Positions 42,747-51,255 of a stretch of DNA of 64,000 nucleotides are shown piece by piece. A program made the translations under genes and the position numbers. This stretch comes from Hydromicrobium sp964415365 (GTDB lineage Bacteria; Actinomycetota; Humimicrobiia; Humimicrobiales; Humimicrobiaceae). Numbering within the stretch: the stretch's first letter is position 1; each line of letters opens with the position of its first letter. The notes beneath the pieces are model-generated. The model saw only the letters and a list, made by a program, of their open reading frames with translations, was not told the origin of the DNA and did not search any database. Location: contig CAYPYW010000008.1 of the NCBI GenBank assembly GCA_964415365.1, positions 29,563 through 93,562 on the forward strand. Reading direction: 5' to 3'.

Positions 42747-43100
42747 ATGGGTAACTTAAAAAAAATGACAAGAGTTTTAAAAGCATTGGCTGATGAAAAC
42801 AGGGTTAGGATACTTTATTTACTGAATGAGAAAAGTGACTTATGTGTTTGTGAAATCAGAGAAGTTATAGGTCTTTCCCAGCCTACTATATCGAGTCATC
42901 TCGGGCTTTTAGAAAATAATGAACTGGTTACGTTTAATAAGGATGGGAAGTGGGTCAACTACAGGATAAACCCTGATCTGAATACGAAGTTAAAACAAAT
43001 GCTGAATGATATCTTTTCAATGATAGAAATGGACAGTGGAATAAAAAGAGATCAGAAAAATATATATAAGGTTGACCGTAAAAGACTATGCGGAATTTGA
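42747..43100 (+). CDS. arsR: ArsR-family arsenite-responsive repressor
   Basis: This 117-residue winged-helix repressor carries the ArsR metalloid motif DLCVCEI in the sensing helix, the recognition region LSQPTISSHLGLLENNELV, and the beta wing KDGKWVNYRI. I start it at ATG 42747, because GGAGG (42737-42741) sits 5 bases upstream; the earlier ATG at 42735 overlaps that ribosome-binding site. A further C-terminal cysteine (KRLCGI) may add to metalloid binding. It heads the arsenic operon and has its own operator-containing promoter. Confidence 0.9.
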   Translation: MGNLKKMTRVLKALADENRVRILYLLNEKSDLCVCEIREVIGLSQPTISSHLGLLENNELVTFNKDGKWVNYRINPDLNTKLKQMLNDIFSMIEMDSGIKRDQKNIYKVDRKRLCGI

Positions 43101-43125
43101 TATTCTTGAAGGATTGAAAGGTTAA

Positions 43126-44172
43126 ATGGAAATATTTATAGAATCAGTTAAAAGTGGGTGGTATACACTTCTTGAATATCTTTCGGCACATGTACTTACC
43201 TGTCTTGTACCTGCATTTTTTATTGCCGGTGCCATTGCAGTCTTTGTTTCCAAAGGAGCAATTTTAAAGTATTTTGGATCTAAAGCAAAGAAATGGTTGT
43301 CATATAGTGTTGCTTCCGTATCCGGTGCGATACTTGCGGTGTGCTCCTGCACTATTCTTCCCTTATTTGCAGGTATAAGAAAAAGGGGCGCTGGACTTGG
43401 TCCGGCAATAGTATTCCTATATTCCGGCCCGGCTATAAATATTCTGGCCATAGTGTATTCCGCAAGACTACTTGGATATGACCTTGGGATAGCCAGAGCT
43501 ATTGGGGCCATCATTTTTTCAATTGTTATAGGTCTTATAATGTCTCTTATCTGGGTTAAAGAGGAAAGAAAAAAACTGGAAGATAATCAGAATTTATTTA
43601 AAGCGTATGAGCAGAGCAGTCATCAAAAACCTGTATACATGAGCATAGCATTCTTTTTATCTTTACTTGCCATACTGGTATTTGGCGCAGCAAAAATGTG
43701 GATATATGCCGGAATTAGCCTTGCTATTCTTATAATAATTATAATAATTGGCTACAGGAAAGCCGAGCTTAAAAGCTGGATGAAAGAGACTGGAAAGCTT
43801 GCCTGGCAGATATTTCCCATACTTCTTGCAGGAGTATTTATAGCAGGAGTTATAAAATATTTCCTTCCTCAGAGTGTAGTTGAAGCCTGGGTAGGAGGAA
43901 ATAGTATAAGATCAAACTTTGTAGCATCTGTATTTGGTGCGTTGATGTATTTTTCCACCTTAACCGAAGTACCCATAATTAAAGCCTTGATGGAACTGGG
44001 CATGGGGAAAGGTCCAGCACTTACTCTGCTGTTAGCCGGCCCTGCGTTATCGCTTCCCAATATGATTGTAATTGGGAGAATAATGGGAGCTAAAAAGACC
44101 CTGACTTATGTAACTCTGGTAGTAATTATGGCAACTTTTGCCGGAATGGCTTTCGGATATTTTTTTGCTTAG
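43126..44172 (+). CDS. Permease of the UPF0718/ArsP family
   Basis: This 348-residue protein has eight to nine membrane helices. The conserved segment GAILAVCSCTILPLFAGIRK carries the paired cysteines of the family, followed by GPAIVFLYSGPAINILAI. The second half repeats the theme (MYFSTLTEVPIIKALMELGM, TLLLAGPALSLPNMIVIGR). ArsP members export trivalent organoarsenicals; others are linked to arsenite or thiol metabolism. It lies 25 bp after arsR, so it is part of the ars operon. Confidence 0.85.
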   Translation: MEIFIESVKSGWYTLLEYLSAHVLTCLVPAFFIAGAIAVFVSKGAILKYFGSKAKKWLSYSVASVSGAILAVCSCTILPLFAGIRKRGAGLGPAIVFLYSGPAINILAIVYSARLLGYDLGIARAIGAIIFSIVIGLIMSLIWVKEERKKLEDNQNLFKAYEQSSHQKPVYMSIAFFLSLLAILVFGAAKMWIYAGISLAILIIIIIIGYRKAELKSWMKETGKLAWQIFPILLAGVFIAGVIKYFLPQSVVEAWVGGNSIRSNFVASVFGALMYFSTLTEVPIIKALMELGMGKGPALTLLLAGPALSLPNMIVIGRIMGAKKTLTYVTLVVIMATFAGMAFGYFFA

Positions 44173-44222
44173 GAGTTTTATATTAATTTTAAAAAGAATT
44201 ATAAAAAAAAGAAGTGAGATTT

Positions 44223-44453
44223 ATGAGAATTCAAATTCTGGGAACAGGTTGCCCCAAATGTAGGCAGGTTGAAGCTAATGCCAGAGAAGCTGTTAAAAAT
44301 TTAGGAATCAATGCAGAAATAGAGAAGATCACAGATATAAGCCAGATAATTGATTTTGGAGTAACTGTTACTCCCGCATTAGCCATAGATGGAGAAATTA
44401 AATTTTCAGGTAAAATTCCCTCAGTTGGAGAGATAAAAGAAGTTCTAAAATAA
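44223..44453 (+). CDS. Small thioredoxin-fold protein with CPKC motif
   Basis: This 76-residue protein (redox-active disulfide protein 2 family) begins MRIQILGTGCPKCRQVEANA; the CPKC pair is the redox site and VTVTPALAIDGEI holds the cis-proline loop. Such tiny thioredoxins commonly follow UPF0718/ArsP permease genes and may reduce the permease cysteines or a metalloid. ATG 44223 is preferred over GTG 44214 because it starts right at the first strand. It lies 50 bp after the permease gene. Confidence 0.88.
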   Translation: MRIQILGTGCPKCRQVEANAREAVKNLGINAEIEKITDISQIIDFGVTVTPALAIDGEIKFSGKIPSVGEIKEVLK

Positions 44454-44510
44454 AAGTTTACCAGCAAGTATTTTAGTAAAATATTTTATATAAAAACAAT
44501 TGGAGTTTCT

Positions 44511-45596
44511 ATGGATAAATCTACAAAGAGTATTGTATGCAAGACTGAAAAAACTGTAAGGAAAAAGATTAGTTTTTTTGATAAGTACCTCTCACTTTGG
44601 GTGATTCTATGCATAGGTGTGGGAGTCGCTATAGGTAAATTCCTACCGGCTATACCTAACACTTTAAGCAGGTTCGAATATGCCAATGTGTCTATACCGG
44701 TTGCCATTCTTATCTGGCTTATGATCTATCCCATGATGTTAAAAGTTGATTTTACAAGTATTGTGAATGCAACTAAAAAGCCAAAAGGGCTTACTATAAC
44801 AACTGTCACTAACTGGCTGATAAAGCCTTTTACTATGTATGGCATTGCCTTTCTCTTCTTTAAGATAATATTTAAGTCATTTATACCGGCATCACTTTCA
44901 ACTGAATACCTTGCAGGGGCAATACTACTGGGTGCAGCTCCCTGTACTGCAATGGTATTTGTCTGGAGCTATCTCTCGGATGGGGATGCTGCATATACTC
45001 TCGTGCAGGTTGCAGTAAATGATCTAATTATACTTTTTGCTTTTACCCCGATTGTTGCATTTCTTCTTGGTGTAAGTGAAGTGGTTGTACCTTATAGGAC
45101 ATTATTTTTATCTGTGGTGCTCTTTGTTGTTATACCATTTTCTGCAGGTTATGTGTCGAGGTTGCTAATAATAAAAAAGAAAGGGACCAGCTATTTTGAG
45201 AATGTATTTATAAAGAAGTTTAACAAGGTTACAATCATTGGTCTGCTCTTAACTCTTGTAATTATCTTTGCATTTCAGGGGGAGATTATCTTAGGTAATC
45301 CAATACACATTGCTCTTATAGCGGTACCACTGGTAATCCAGACATTCCTGATATTTATTATTGCCTATGGCTGGGCTAAAGCCTGGAAAATTCCACATAA
45401 TATTGCTGCCCCAGGTGCTATGATAGGGGCAAGTAATTTTTTTGAGCTGTCAGTTGCAGTAGCTATCTCATTATTCGGTCTTAATTCCGGAGCAACTTTA
45501 GCTACAGTTGTGGGTGTTTTGGTAGAAGTGCCTGTGATGTTGACTCTGGTGAGAATAGCAAAAAATACAAAATACTGGTTTCCGGTTAAAGCATAA
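44511..45596 (+). CDS. acr3: Arsenite efflux permease, ACR3 family
   Basis: This 361-residue protein has ten predicted helices of the ACR3/BART type. Motifs: the MMLKVDF stretch after helix 2, LLGAAPCTAMVFVWSYLSDG with the essential conserved cysteine in helix 4, and NFFELSVAVAISLFG in helix 9. It expels As(III) using the proton gradient. There is no arsenate reductase (arsC) gene in the operon, so the system as seen handles arsenite, which fits an anoxic habitat. A hairpin and T-rich run about 90 bp downstream may end the operon. Confidence 0.93.
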   Translation: MDKSTKSIVCKTEKTVRKKISFFDKYLSLWVILCIGVGVAIGKFLPAIPNTLSRFEYANVSIPVAILIWLMIYPMMLKVDFTSIVNATKKPKGLTITTVTNWLIKPFTMYGIAFLFFKIIFKSFIPASLSTEYLAGAILLGAAPCTAMVFVWSYLSDGDAAYTLVQVAVNDLIILFAFTPIVAFLLGVSEVVVPYRTLFLSVVLFVVIPFSAGYVSRLLIIKKKGTSYFENVFIKKFNKVTIIGLLLTLVIIFAFQGEIILGNPIHIALIAVPLVIQTFLIFIIAYGWAKAWKIPHNIAAPGAMIGASNFFELSVAVAISLFGLNSGATLATVVGVLVEVPVMLTLVRIAKNTKYWFPVKA

Positions 45597-45683
45597 ATGG
45601 TGGTGAAGTGTTATTTGGAAAGTTATTAATATCATTTAGATTTTATAAGATTAGTGCTTAAGGTAAAGCCACATCCGGACTAC

Positions 45684-45710
45684 CCTTCTGAAGAAGGAAG
45701 ATATTTTTTT
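45684..45710 (+). terminator. Candidate rho-independent terminator of the ars operon
   Basis: CCTTC (45684-45688) pairs with GAAGG (45693-45697) around a TGAA tetraloop, followed after 5 bases by a run of T. The stem is short (5-6 bp), so efficiency is doubtful. Confidence 0.45.
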
Positions 45711-45862
45711 TATTTTTTTAATCTTTGGTAAAAATTTCAGTAATTCCTTTCCTGAAACCAACCAAATTAAATGTATAAATAATAGAGAATTATTAAAAAT
45801 TAAAGTAGTTTTTAATGAAATATTGAAATTTTTTGTTATAAATACCATATTTTTCAAAAAAA

Positions 45863-45871
45863 TGATATAAT
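45863..45871 (+). promoter_or_regulatory. Extended -10 promoter of the homocitrate-synthase-like operon
   Basis: TGATATAAT has the full TGnTATAAT form, about 85 bp before the first gene. No good -35 is seen, as is usual for extended -10 promoters. Confidence 0.4.
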
Positions 45872-45955
45872 TACAGCCAAAATTTTAAAAATTTATGATT
45901 TTTTTTATTTTTTTACGATTTTGTAAATATCTATTAGTTGCAAGGGGTGATATTT

Positions 45956-47173
45956 ATGAGAGGAATAGATTTGTTTACAGAGTTTTCACAAAAGGCAGGA
46001 ACCGAAATTGATCCAAAAAACATAAAGATTGACGATACTACTTTAAGAGATGGAGAGCAGACTGCAGGAGTTGTATTCGCCAATGATGAAAAAATATATA
46101 TAGCAAAAATGCTTGATAAGGTTGGAGTTCATCAGATAGAAGCCGGTATACCTACTATGGGAGGAGATGAAAAGGAAGCAATTAAAAAGATTGCCTCACT
46201 AGGCCTTGGCTGTAGCGTACTGGGCTGGAACAGGGCAGTCAAGTCGGACATAGATGCTTCAGTCGAATGCGGCGTCGACGCAGTGGCTATTTCCATATCT
46301 TCTTCTGATATACACATTGAACAAAAGCTTAGAAAAAGCAGAGAGTGGGTACTGGAAAGTGTTAAGGCTAGTGTAGATTACGCCAAGAGCTACAATCTTT
46401 ACGTATCGGTAAATGCAGAGGATGCTTCCCGGTCTGATATGGAATTTCTTCTCCGGTTTGCGAGGACTGCAAGAGATGCTGGTGCGGATAGGTTGAGGTA
46501 TTGTGATACACTGGGCATACTCGATCCTTTTGAGACATTTATGAGAGTAAGGAATATCATTGATATAATCGGGATAGATGTGGAAATGCATACTCATAAT
46601 GATTTTGGAATGGCTATTGCCAATGCTATAGCCGGTATCAAGGCAGGAGCAACTTATGTCAACACTACTATCAATGGGTTGGGTGAGAGAGCAGGAAATG
46701 CTGCATTTGAAGAATTGGTTATGGCCTTAAAATACATTGAGGGGGTAGACCTTGGGCTAAATACTACTCTTTTTAGGGCACTGTCTGAATATGTAGCCAG
46801 GGCTTCTGATAGAATTCTACCTACATGGAAACCGATTGTGGGGGGAAATTTATTTGTTTATGAAAGTGAAAGTAAGGCCTCTGGAATATTAGCCAATCCT
46901 GAAACATATGAGTTATTCAATGAAAATGATGTTGGATTGGAAAGAAAAGTAATACTGGGAAAATACTCTGGAGTCAATACTATAATCTATAAGCTAAATA
47001 CGCTAGGTTTTAAAATCAGCCAAAAGGAAGCAGAAGAACTGGCAGATATTATAAGAGACAAAACGGTAGCACTTAAAAGAGCTCTTTTTGACAATGAGAT
47101 TATTGATACTTATAAATCCTATAAAGGCCAATCAGGTAAAAGAAAAAAAGCGGTTAAAATGGGAGGCAAATAA
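45956..47173 (+). CDS. Homocitrate-synthase-family protein A: intact barrel, degenerate linker motif
   Basis: A 405-residue DRE-TIM metallolyase close to NifV/homocitrate synthases (also related to Re-citrate synthase). The barrel site is complete: R31-D32 in TTLRDGEQT, H212 and H214 in MHTHNDFG, N248 in NGLGERAGNA. The downstream linker motif, normally HESGIHxDG, is instead VYESESKASG (301-310): both histidines are lost (to Y302 and K307). I start at ATG 45956, preceded by AAGGGGTGA; the TTG-like start at 45938 overlaps that site. The stop overlaps the start of the next paralog by 1 base. It would condense acetyl-CoA with 2-oxoglutarate (or oxaloacetate). Confidence 0.87.
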   Translation: MRGIDLFTEFSQKAGTEIDPKNIKIDDTTLRDGEQTAGVVFANDEKIYIAKMLDKVGVHQIEAGIPTMGGDEKEAIKKIASLGLGCSVLGWNRAVKSDIDASVECGVDAVAISISSSDIHIEQKLRKSREWVLESVKASVDYAKSYNLYVSVNAEDASRSDMEFLLRFARTARDAGADRLRYCDTLGILDPFETFMRVRNIIDIIGIDVEMHTHNDFGMAIANAIAGIKAGATYVNTTINGLGERAGNAAFEELVMALKYIEGVDLGLNTTLFRALSEYVARASDRILPTWKPIVGGNLFVYESESKASGILANPETYELFNENDVGLERKVILGKYSGVNTIIYKLNTLGFKISQKEAEELADIIRDKTVALKRALFDNEIIDTYKSYKGQSGKRKKAVKMGGK

Positions 47174-48348
47174 TGGCAATAGCAAGAAGTAAAAGATATG
47201 TGAATATTATAGATACTACTTTGAGAAATGGTGAACAGACAGCGGGGGTAGTTTTTTCCAAGCATGAAAAAATTAGAATAGCAAAGATGCTTGACGAGAT
47301 AGGCATTCCTGAAATTGAAGTGGGGACACCATCACTTGGGGCTGTTGAAAGGGAAATAATTAAGGAAATTGTAAAGGATAATTTCAATTCTAAGCTGTTT
47401 GTTTATTGCGAGGCTGAGCCTCAAAACATAGAATATGCTGCCCAGTGTGGAGTTGAAAATGTGGTTATAAATATTTCTACTTCTGATATTCACCTTAAGG
47501 AGAAATATAAGAAAAACCGAACATGGGTCGTAAATAAGTTGAGGGAAACTATAAGAGTTGCCAGACAAAGTGGACTTAGTTTTATTATAAGTGCTGAAGA
47601 TGCTACCCGTACTGATCTGGGATTTTTATTGAAATTAATTTCTATTGCTGAGAAAAAGGGAGCATATAGATTCAGGATTTGTGATACTGTAAGCAGATTT
47701 GATCCTTTCAGGACTTTTTTATACATTAACACTATTTCAAATGCTACAGGTTTTCCTCTTGAAGTCTATAATCATAATGACTTTGGAATGGCCACTGCCA
47801 ACGCAATAGCAGCAGTAAGAGGCGGAGCATCAAGTCTTGTAGTCAGTGTAGGCGGATTGGGGGAAGGAACCGGGAACGCGGCTATGGAAGAAATTGTAAT
47901 GGCTCTAAAATACCTTGAGAATATGGAGCTGGGGGTAGAGACATCAAAATTCAGAGAAATTGCTGAATATGTAGCCAGGTCCTCGTCCAGGGCTATTCCT
48001 GTCTGGAAAGCAATTGTAGGCACGAATGTATTTGCCCACGAATCGGGAATACATGTAGATGGGGTAATTAAAAATCCAAAAAATTATGAGGTGTTCAATC
48101 CAAGTGAAGTTGGCTTGACCAGGCAATTAGTTGTGGGAAAACATTCGGGCTCGCATACTATTCTTCACAAATTTAAAGAATTTGATATAGAGCTTACTGA
48201 TAAACAGGCAAATGAAATACTTGCTCAGGCCAGGGCTATGTCTATAGATCTTAAGAGATCTCTTTTTGATAAAGAGCTTATGTATATTTACAATGAATAT
48301 ATCAAGAAAAACAAGGATAGGAAAGAAGAGCAGGAAACTGAAGAGTAA
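47173..48348 (+). CDS. Homocitrate-synthase-family protein B: degenerate barrel, intact linker motif
   Basis: This 391-residue paralog of the preceding gene product has TTLRNGEQT, so the metal-ligand aspartate is N19. Its HxH motif is YNHND (Y199, H201), and the conserved NGLGERAGN region is GGLGEGTGN (228-235). In contrast, FAHESGIHVDG (287-297) is fully canonical, with H289 and H294, and GKHSG follows (322-326). Alone it should not bind the catalytic metal properly; it fits as the partner that donates linker residues to the active site of protein A. Overlaps that gene by 1 base and leads into the dehydratase 23 bp later. Confidence 0.87.
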   Translation: MAIARSKRYVNIIDTTLRNGEQTAGVVFSKHEKIRIAKMLDEIGIPEIEVGTPSLGAVEREIIKEIVKDNFNSKLFVYCEAEPQNIEYAAQCGVENVVINISTSDIHLKEKYKKNRTWVVNKLRETIRVARQSGLSFIISAEDATRTDLGFLLKLISIAEKKGAYRFRICDTVSRFDPFRTFLYINTISNATGFPLEVYNHNDFGMATANAIAAVRGGASSLVVSVGGLGEGTGNAAMEEIVMALKYLENMELGVETSKFREIAEYVARSSSRAIPVWKAIVGTNVFAHESGIHVDGVIKNPKNYEVFNPSEVGLTRQLVVGKHSGSHTILHKFKEFDIELTDKQANEILAQARAMSIDLKRSLFDKELMYIYNEYIKKNKDRKEEQETEE

Positions 48349-48371
48349 AATAGTAGGATTGGGGGTAGTTC

Positions 48372-49628
48372 TTGAATAAAACAATTTCTGAAAAGATTAT
48401 TGGTGAGCATGCCGGTAGAGAACTTAAGGCTGGTGATATTGCAGTTGTAGATGTAGATGTAGTTATGTCCCAGGATGGAACCGGTCCTCTGGCAATTAGC
48501 CAGATTAAAAAGATGGGTTTCAGTGGAGTAAAAAGTCCCAAAAAATCCATTTTTTTTATTGACCATGCAGCACCCAGTCCAAGAAAAGAGCTTTCTAACT
48601 CTCATATCGTACTGAGGAAATTTGCATCACAGGCAGGAGCGGTACTGAGTGATGTGGGAAAGGGAGTATGTCATCAGATTTTAGTGGAGTCATATACCTG
48701 CCCTGGAGATATCGTTATAGGTGGAGATTCTCATACCTGTACTTCTGGTGCACTGGGGGCTTTTGCTACAGGGATGGGTTCTACAGATATTGCTGTTGGC
48801 TATGCACTTGCCAAAACGTGGCTTATGGTTCCCCAGACCATAAAGGTAAACTTCAACAGGAGAATTAATAGAGGAGTATTTGCCAAGGATTTAATTATTT
48901 ATTTAATCGGGAGAATTACTTCGGAAGGCGCAACCTATGAAGCTCTGGAGTTCGGGGGCGAAGTTGGGAGCAGGTTAAGTATGGATGACAGATTTACTAT
49001 TTCAAACATGGCCGTAGAAGCGGGGGCAAAAACAGGCATATTTTCTTCCGATGATATAACCAGGGAATATCTTAGAGGTCAGGGGAGAGAAGATTGTTTC
49101 AGAGAAATATCTGCAGATGAAGGGGCAAAATATACGGAAGTCATAGATATCGACTGTTCAGTTGTTGAGCCTATGGTTTCTCAACCCCATACTGTAGATA
49201 ATGCTTTACCTGTAAGCGGTCTGGAAAATATTATGGTTGACCAGGTATTTATAGGAACCTGCACAAATGGTCGGTTCAGTGACTTAAAAATAGCTGCTGA
49301 TATACTCAGGGGTAAAAAGGTAGCCGGAGGTGTGAGACTTATTGTGGTTCCGGCTTCAAAAGATATATATCTTAAGGCTTTAAGAGAGGGTATTTTAGAG
49401 ATACTGGCAGACAGCGGTGCAGTGGTCGAGTCTCCGGGTTGCGGCCCCTGTGTGGGAATACATCAGGGAACACTTGGTGATGGAGAAGTATGTCTTTCAA
49501 CTCAAAACAGGAATTTTAAAGGGAGGATGGGAAATCCCGATTCTTTTATTTATCTTTGTTCTCCTGCAACTGCCGCATGGAGTTCAGTCAAGGGTTACAT
49601 TGCTGATCCAAGGGAGGTTTTAGGATAA
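48372..49628 (+). CDS. Aconitase-family dehydratase large subunit (homoaconitase / LeuC type)
   Basis: This 418-residue protein matches the large subunit of split isopropylmalate isomerase/homoaconitase enzymes. The [4Fe-4S] ligands are C297 (FIGTCTNGRFSD), C357 and C360 (ESPGCGPCVG); DSHTCTSGALGAFATGMGST is the conserved active-site segment. It isomerises a tricarboxylic acid through the cis-aconitate-type intermediate. TTG start, preceded by a G-run GGGGG. The stop overlaps the small-subunit ATG by 1 base. LeuC, HacA and small aconitases cannot be told apart here; the neighbouring homocitrate-synthase-like genes argue for homoaconitate or aconitate. Confidence 0.87.
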   Translation: MNKTISEKIIGEHAGRELKAGDIAVVDVDVVMSQDGTGPLAISQIKKMGFSGVKSPKKSIFFIDHAAPSPRKELSNSHIVLRKFASQAGAVLSDVGKGVCHQILVESYTCPGDIVIGGDSHTCTSGALGAFATGMGSTDIAVGYALAKTWLMVPQTIKVNFNRRINRGVFAKDLIIYLIGRITSEGATYEALEFGGEVGSRLSMDDRFTISNMAVEAGAKTGIFSSDDITREYLRGQGREDCFREISADEGAKYTEVIDIDCSVVEPMVSQPHTVDNALPVSGLENIMVDQVFIGTCTNGRFSDLKIAADILRGKKVAGGVRLIVVPASKDIYLKALREGILEILADSGAVVESPGCGPCVGIHQGTLGDGEVCLSTQNRNFKGRMGNPDSFIYLCSPATAAWSSVKGYIADPREVLG

Positions 49629-50149
49629 TGTCTGGGGAAAAGATAAACTCTGAGATTCTGACTGGGAGAAGTTTTAAATTTGGTGATGATATTTCCACTG
49701 ATCTGATTGCTCCAGGTAGATTGTTTCATCTGAGATCTAATCTGCCTGAGCTGGCAAAACATACCCTGGAGGATGCGGATCCTGATTTTGTGAAAAAAGT
49801 AAAGGCAGGAGATTTTGTTGTCGGTGGAAGGAATTTTGGTCTGGGCTCAAGCAGGGAACACGCGCCTCTGGTTATAAAGATTACCGGTGTGGGAGCAGTC
49901 CTGGCCAAGTCTTTTGCCCGCATATTCTTCAGGAATAGTATTAACGTAGGCCTGCCTGTTCTAACATGTGACACCGATAAAATTGATGAAGGAGATATGC
50001 TGGAGATAGATTTAAAAAAGGGCATGATTGATAATAAAACTAAGAATTTGAAATTAAAGTTTAATCCTTTACCTGAAGTGATGATAAAAATTTTAAATGA
50101 TGGTGGACTGGTTAGTCATATTACCAAGAATAAGGGATTTAATCTATGA
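49628..50149 (+). CDS. Aconitase-family dehydratase small subunit (homoaconitase / LeuD type)
   Basis: This 173-residue swivel domain has FGDDISTDLIAPGRLFHLRS (18-37) and GGRNFGLGSSREHAPLVIK, which hold substrate-binding serine and arginine. The specificity loop after PGR reads LFHLRS. From memory, methanogen homoaconitases have YLRT here with an arginine that binds the extra carboxylate, while isopropylmalate enzymes have a hydrophobic loop; R36 thus favours a tricarboxylate such as homoaconitate or aconitate over isopropylmalate. Overlaps the next gene by 4 bases. Confidence 0.87.
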   Translation: MSGEKINSEILTGRSFKFGDDISTDLIAPGRLFHLRSNLPELAKHTLEDADPDFVKKVKAGDFVVGGRNFGLGSSREHAPLVIKITGVGAVLAKSFARIFFRNSINVGLPVLTCDTDKIDEGDMLEIDLKKGMIDNKTKNLKLKFNPLPEVMIKILNDGGLVSHITKNKGFNL

Positions 50150-51231
50150 AACATATAATAACTTTGATACCAGGGGATGGCATAGGGCCGGAGATAACCG
50201 AGGCTATGGTTAAGGTGGTCGAGGCAACAGGAGTGGATATCAAGTGGGATACCGTAAATGCTGGAGCCGAAGTTTATGAAAAGGAGGGAACAGTTCTTCC
50301 TGATGAGGTTATCAGCTCACTTAAGAAAAACAAGGTGGGGATAAAAGGCCCCATTACTACTCCGGTTGGAACCGGATTCAGAAGTGTAAATGTTGCTATG
50401 AGAAAGTTATTTAATCTGTATGCCTGTGTCAGGCCCTGTAAAAGTTACGAGGGGGTTAGAAGCAGGTACAGCAATATAGATATAGTGATAATTAGAGAGA
50501 ATACCGAAGACCTGTATGCTGGAATAGAGTTTGAGAAGGGGAAAACAGAAACAAAGGAGCTTATTGATTTTATAAAGGAAAAGAAAGATGTTCAGATCGG
50601 AAGTGACAGTGGGGTAAGTGTTAAGCCGATTTCTGTAACAGGATCGGAAAATATAATCAGATTTGCTTTTGAATATGCACGTAAAAATAATAGAAAAAAG
50701 GTTACCGGAGTGCACAAGGCGAATATAATGAAATATTCCGATGGCTTATTTCTTGAGATATTTAAAAGAGTTGCATCAGAATATGATGATATAGAATCAG
50801 AAGATAGAATTGTAGATAATATGTGCATGCAGCTGGTGCAGAAACCTGAGCTTTATGATGTCCTGGTCCTGCCAAATTTATATGGAGATATAGTTTCTGA
50901 CCTTGCTGCTGGATTGGTTGGAGGACTGGGTGTAGCCCCGGGAGGAAATATAGGTAAGGATATTGCATTGTTTGAACCCACTCATGGCAGTGCTCCGAAA
51001 TACAAAGGCCAGAATAAGGTAAATCCGACTGCGATAATGCTATCAGCAGTAATGATGTTAAGGCATGTAGGAGAAGGAAAATATGCCGATAGGTTAGAAT
51101 CCGCTATTGCGGAGAATATCAGAGAGGGTAAATATGTAACTTATGATTTGAAATCCCGGAGAGATGATCCTGATGCTGTCGGCACAAGTGAGTTTGCAGA
51201 TGCAATTGTCAGGAAAATCAAAGGAGCTTGA
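50146..51231 (+). CDS. Isocitrate/homoisocitrate dehydrogenase family enzyme (NAD-type)
   Basis: This 361-residue beta-decarboxylating dehydrogenase opens with LIPGDGIGPEIT. It has TPVGTGFRSVNVAMRK (72-87) with S80 and N82 in the substrate loop, IIRENTEDLYAGIE, and GDIVSDLAAGLVGGLGVAPG. The S-x-N substrate loop resembles NAD-dependent isocitrate and homoisocitrate dehydrogenases more than isopropylmalate dehydrogenase (which has a leucine-type loop). With the preceding four genes it would complete acetyl-CoA plus 2-oxo acid chain elongation: to 2-oxoadipate if homocitrate is made, or to 2-oxoglutarate if the condensing enzyme is Re-citrate synthase. Which one is open. Confidence 0.87.
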   Translation: MKHIITLIPGDGIGPEITEAMVKVVEATGVDIKWDTVNAGAEVYEKEGTVLPDEVISSLKKNKVGIKGPITTPVGTGFRSVNVAMRKLFNLYACVRPCKSYEGVRSRYSNIDIVIIRENTEDLYAGIEFEKGKTETKELIDFIKEKKDVQIGSDSGVSVKPISVTGSENIIRFAFEYARKNNRKKVTGVHKANIMKYSDGLFLEIFKRVASEYDDIESEDRIVDNMCMQLVQKPELYDVLVLPNLYGDIVSDLAAGLVGGLGVAPGGNIGKDIALFEPTHGSAPKYKGQNKVNPTAIMLSAVMMLRHVGEGKYADRLESAIAENIREGKYVTYDLKSRRDDPDAVGTSEFADAIVRKIKGA

Positions 51232-51255
51232 AGCTGAATAGTTACTTGCAGAATA

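Larger units (their letters stand above)
45597..45955. other. Intergenic region between the ars operon and the homocitrate-synthase-like operon
   Basis: This 359-bp AT-rich stretch holds no convincing coding frame. I see a candidate terminator at 45684-45710 and an extended -10 promoter at 45863-45871, listed separately. The homopolymeric T/A runs at 45700-45720 and 45898-45915 hold no recognisable aptamer or leader peptide. Confidence 0.6.
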
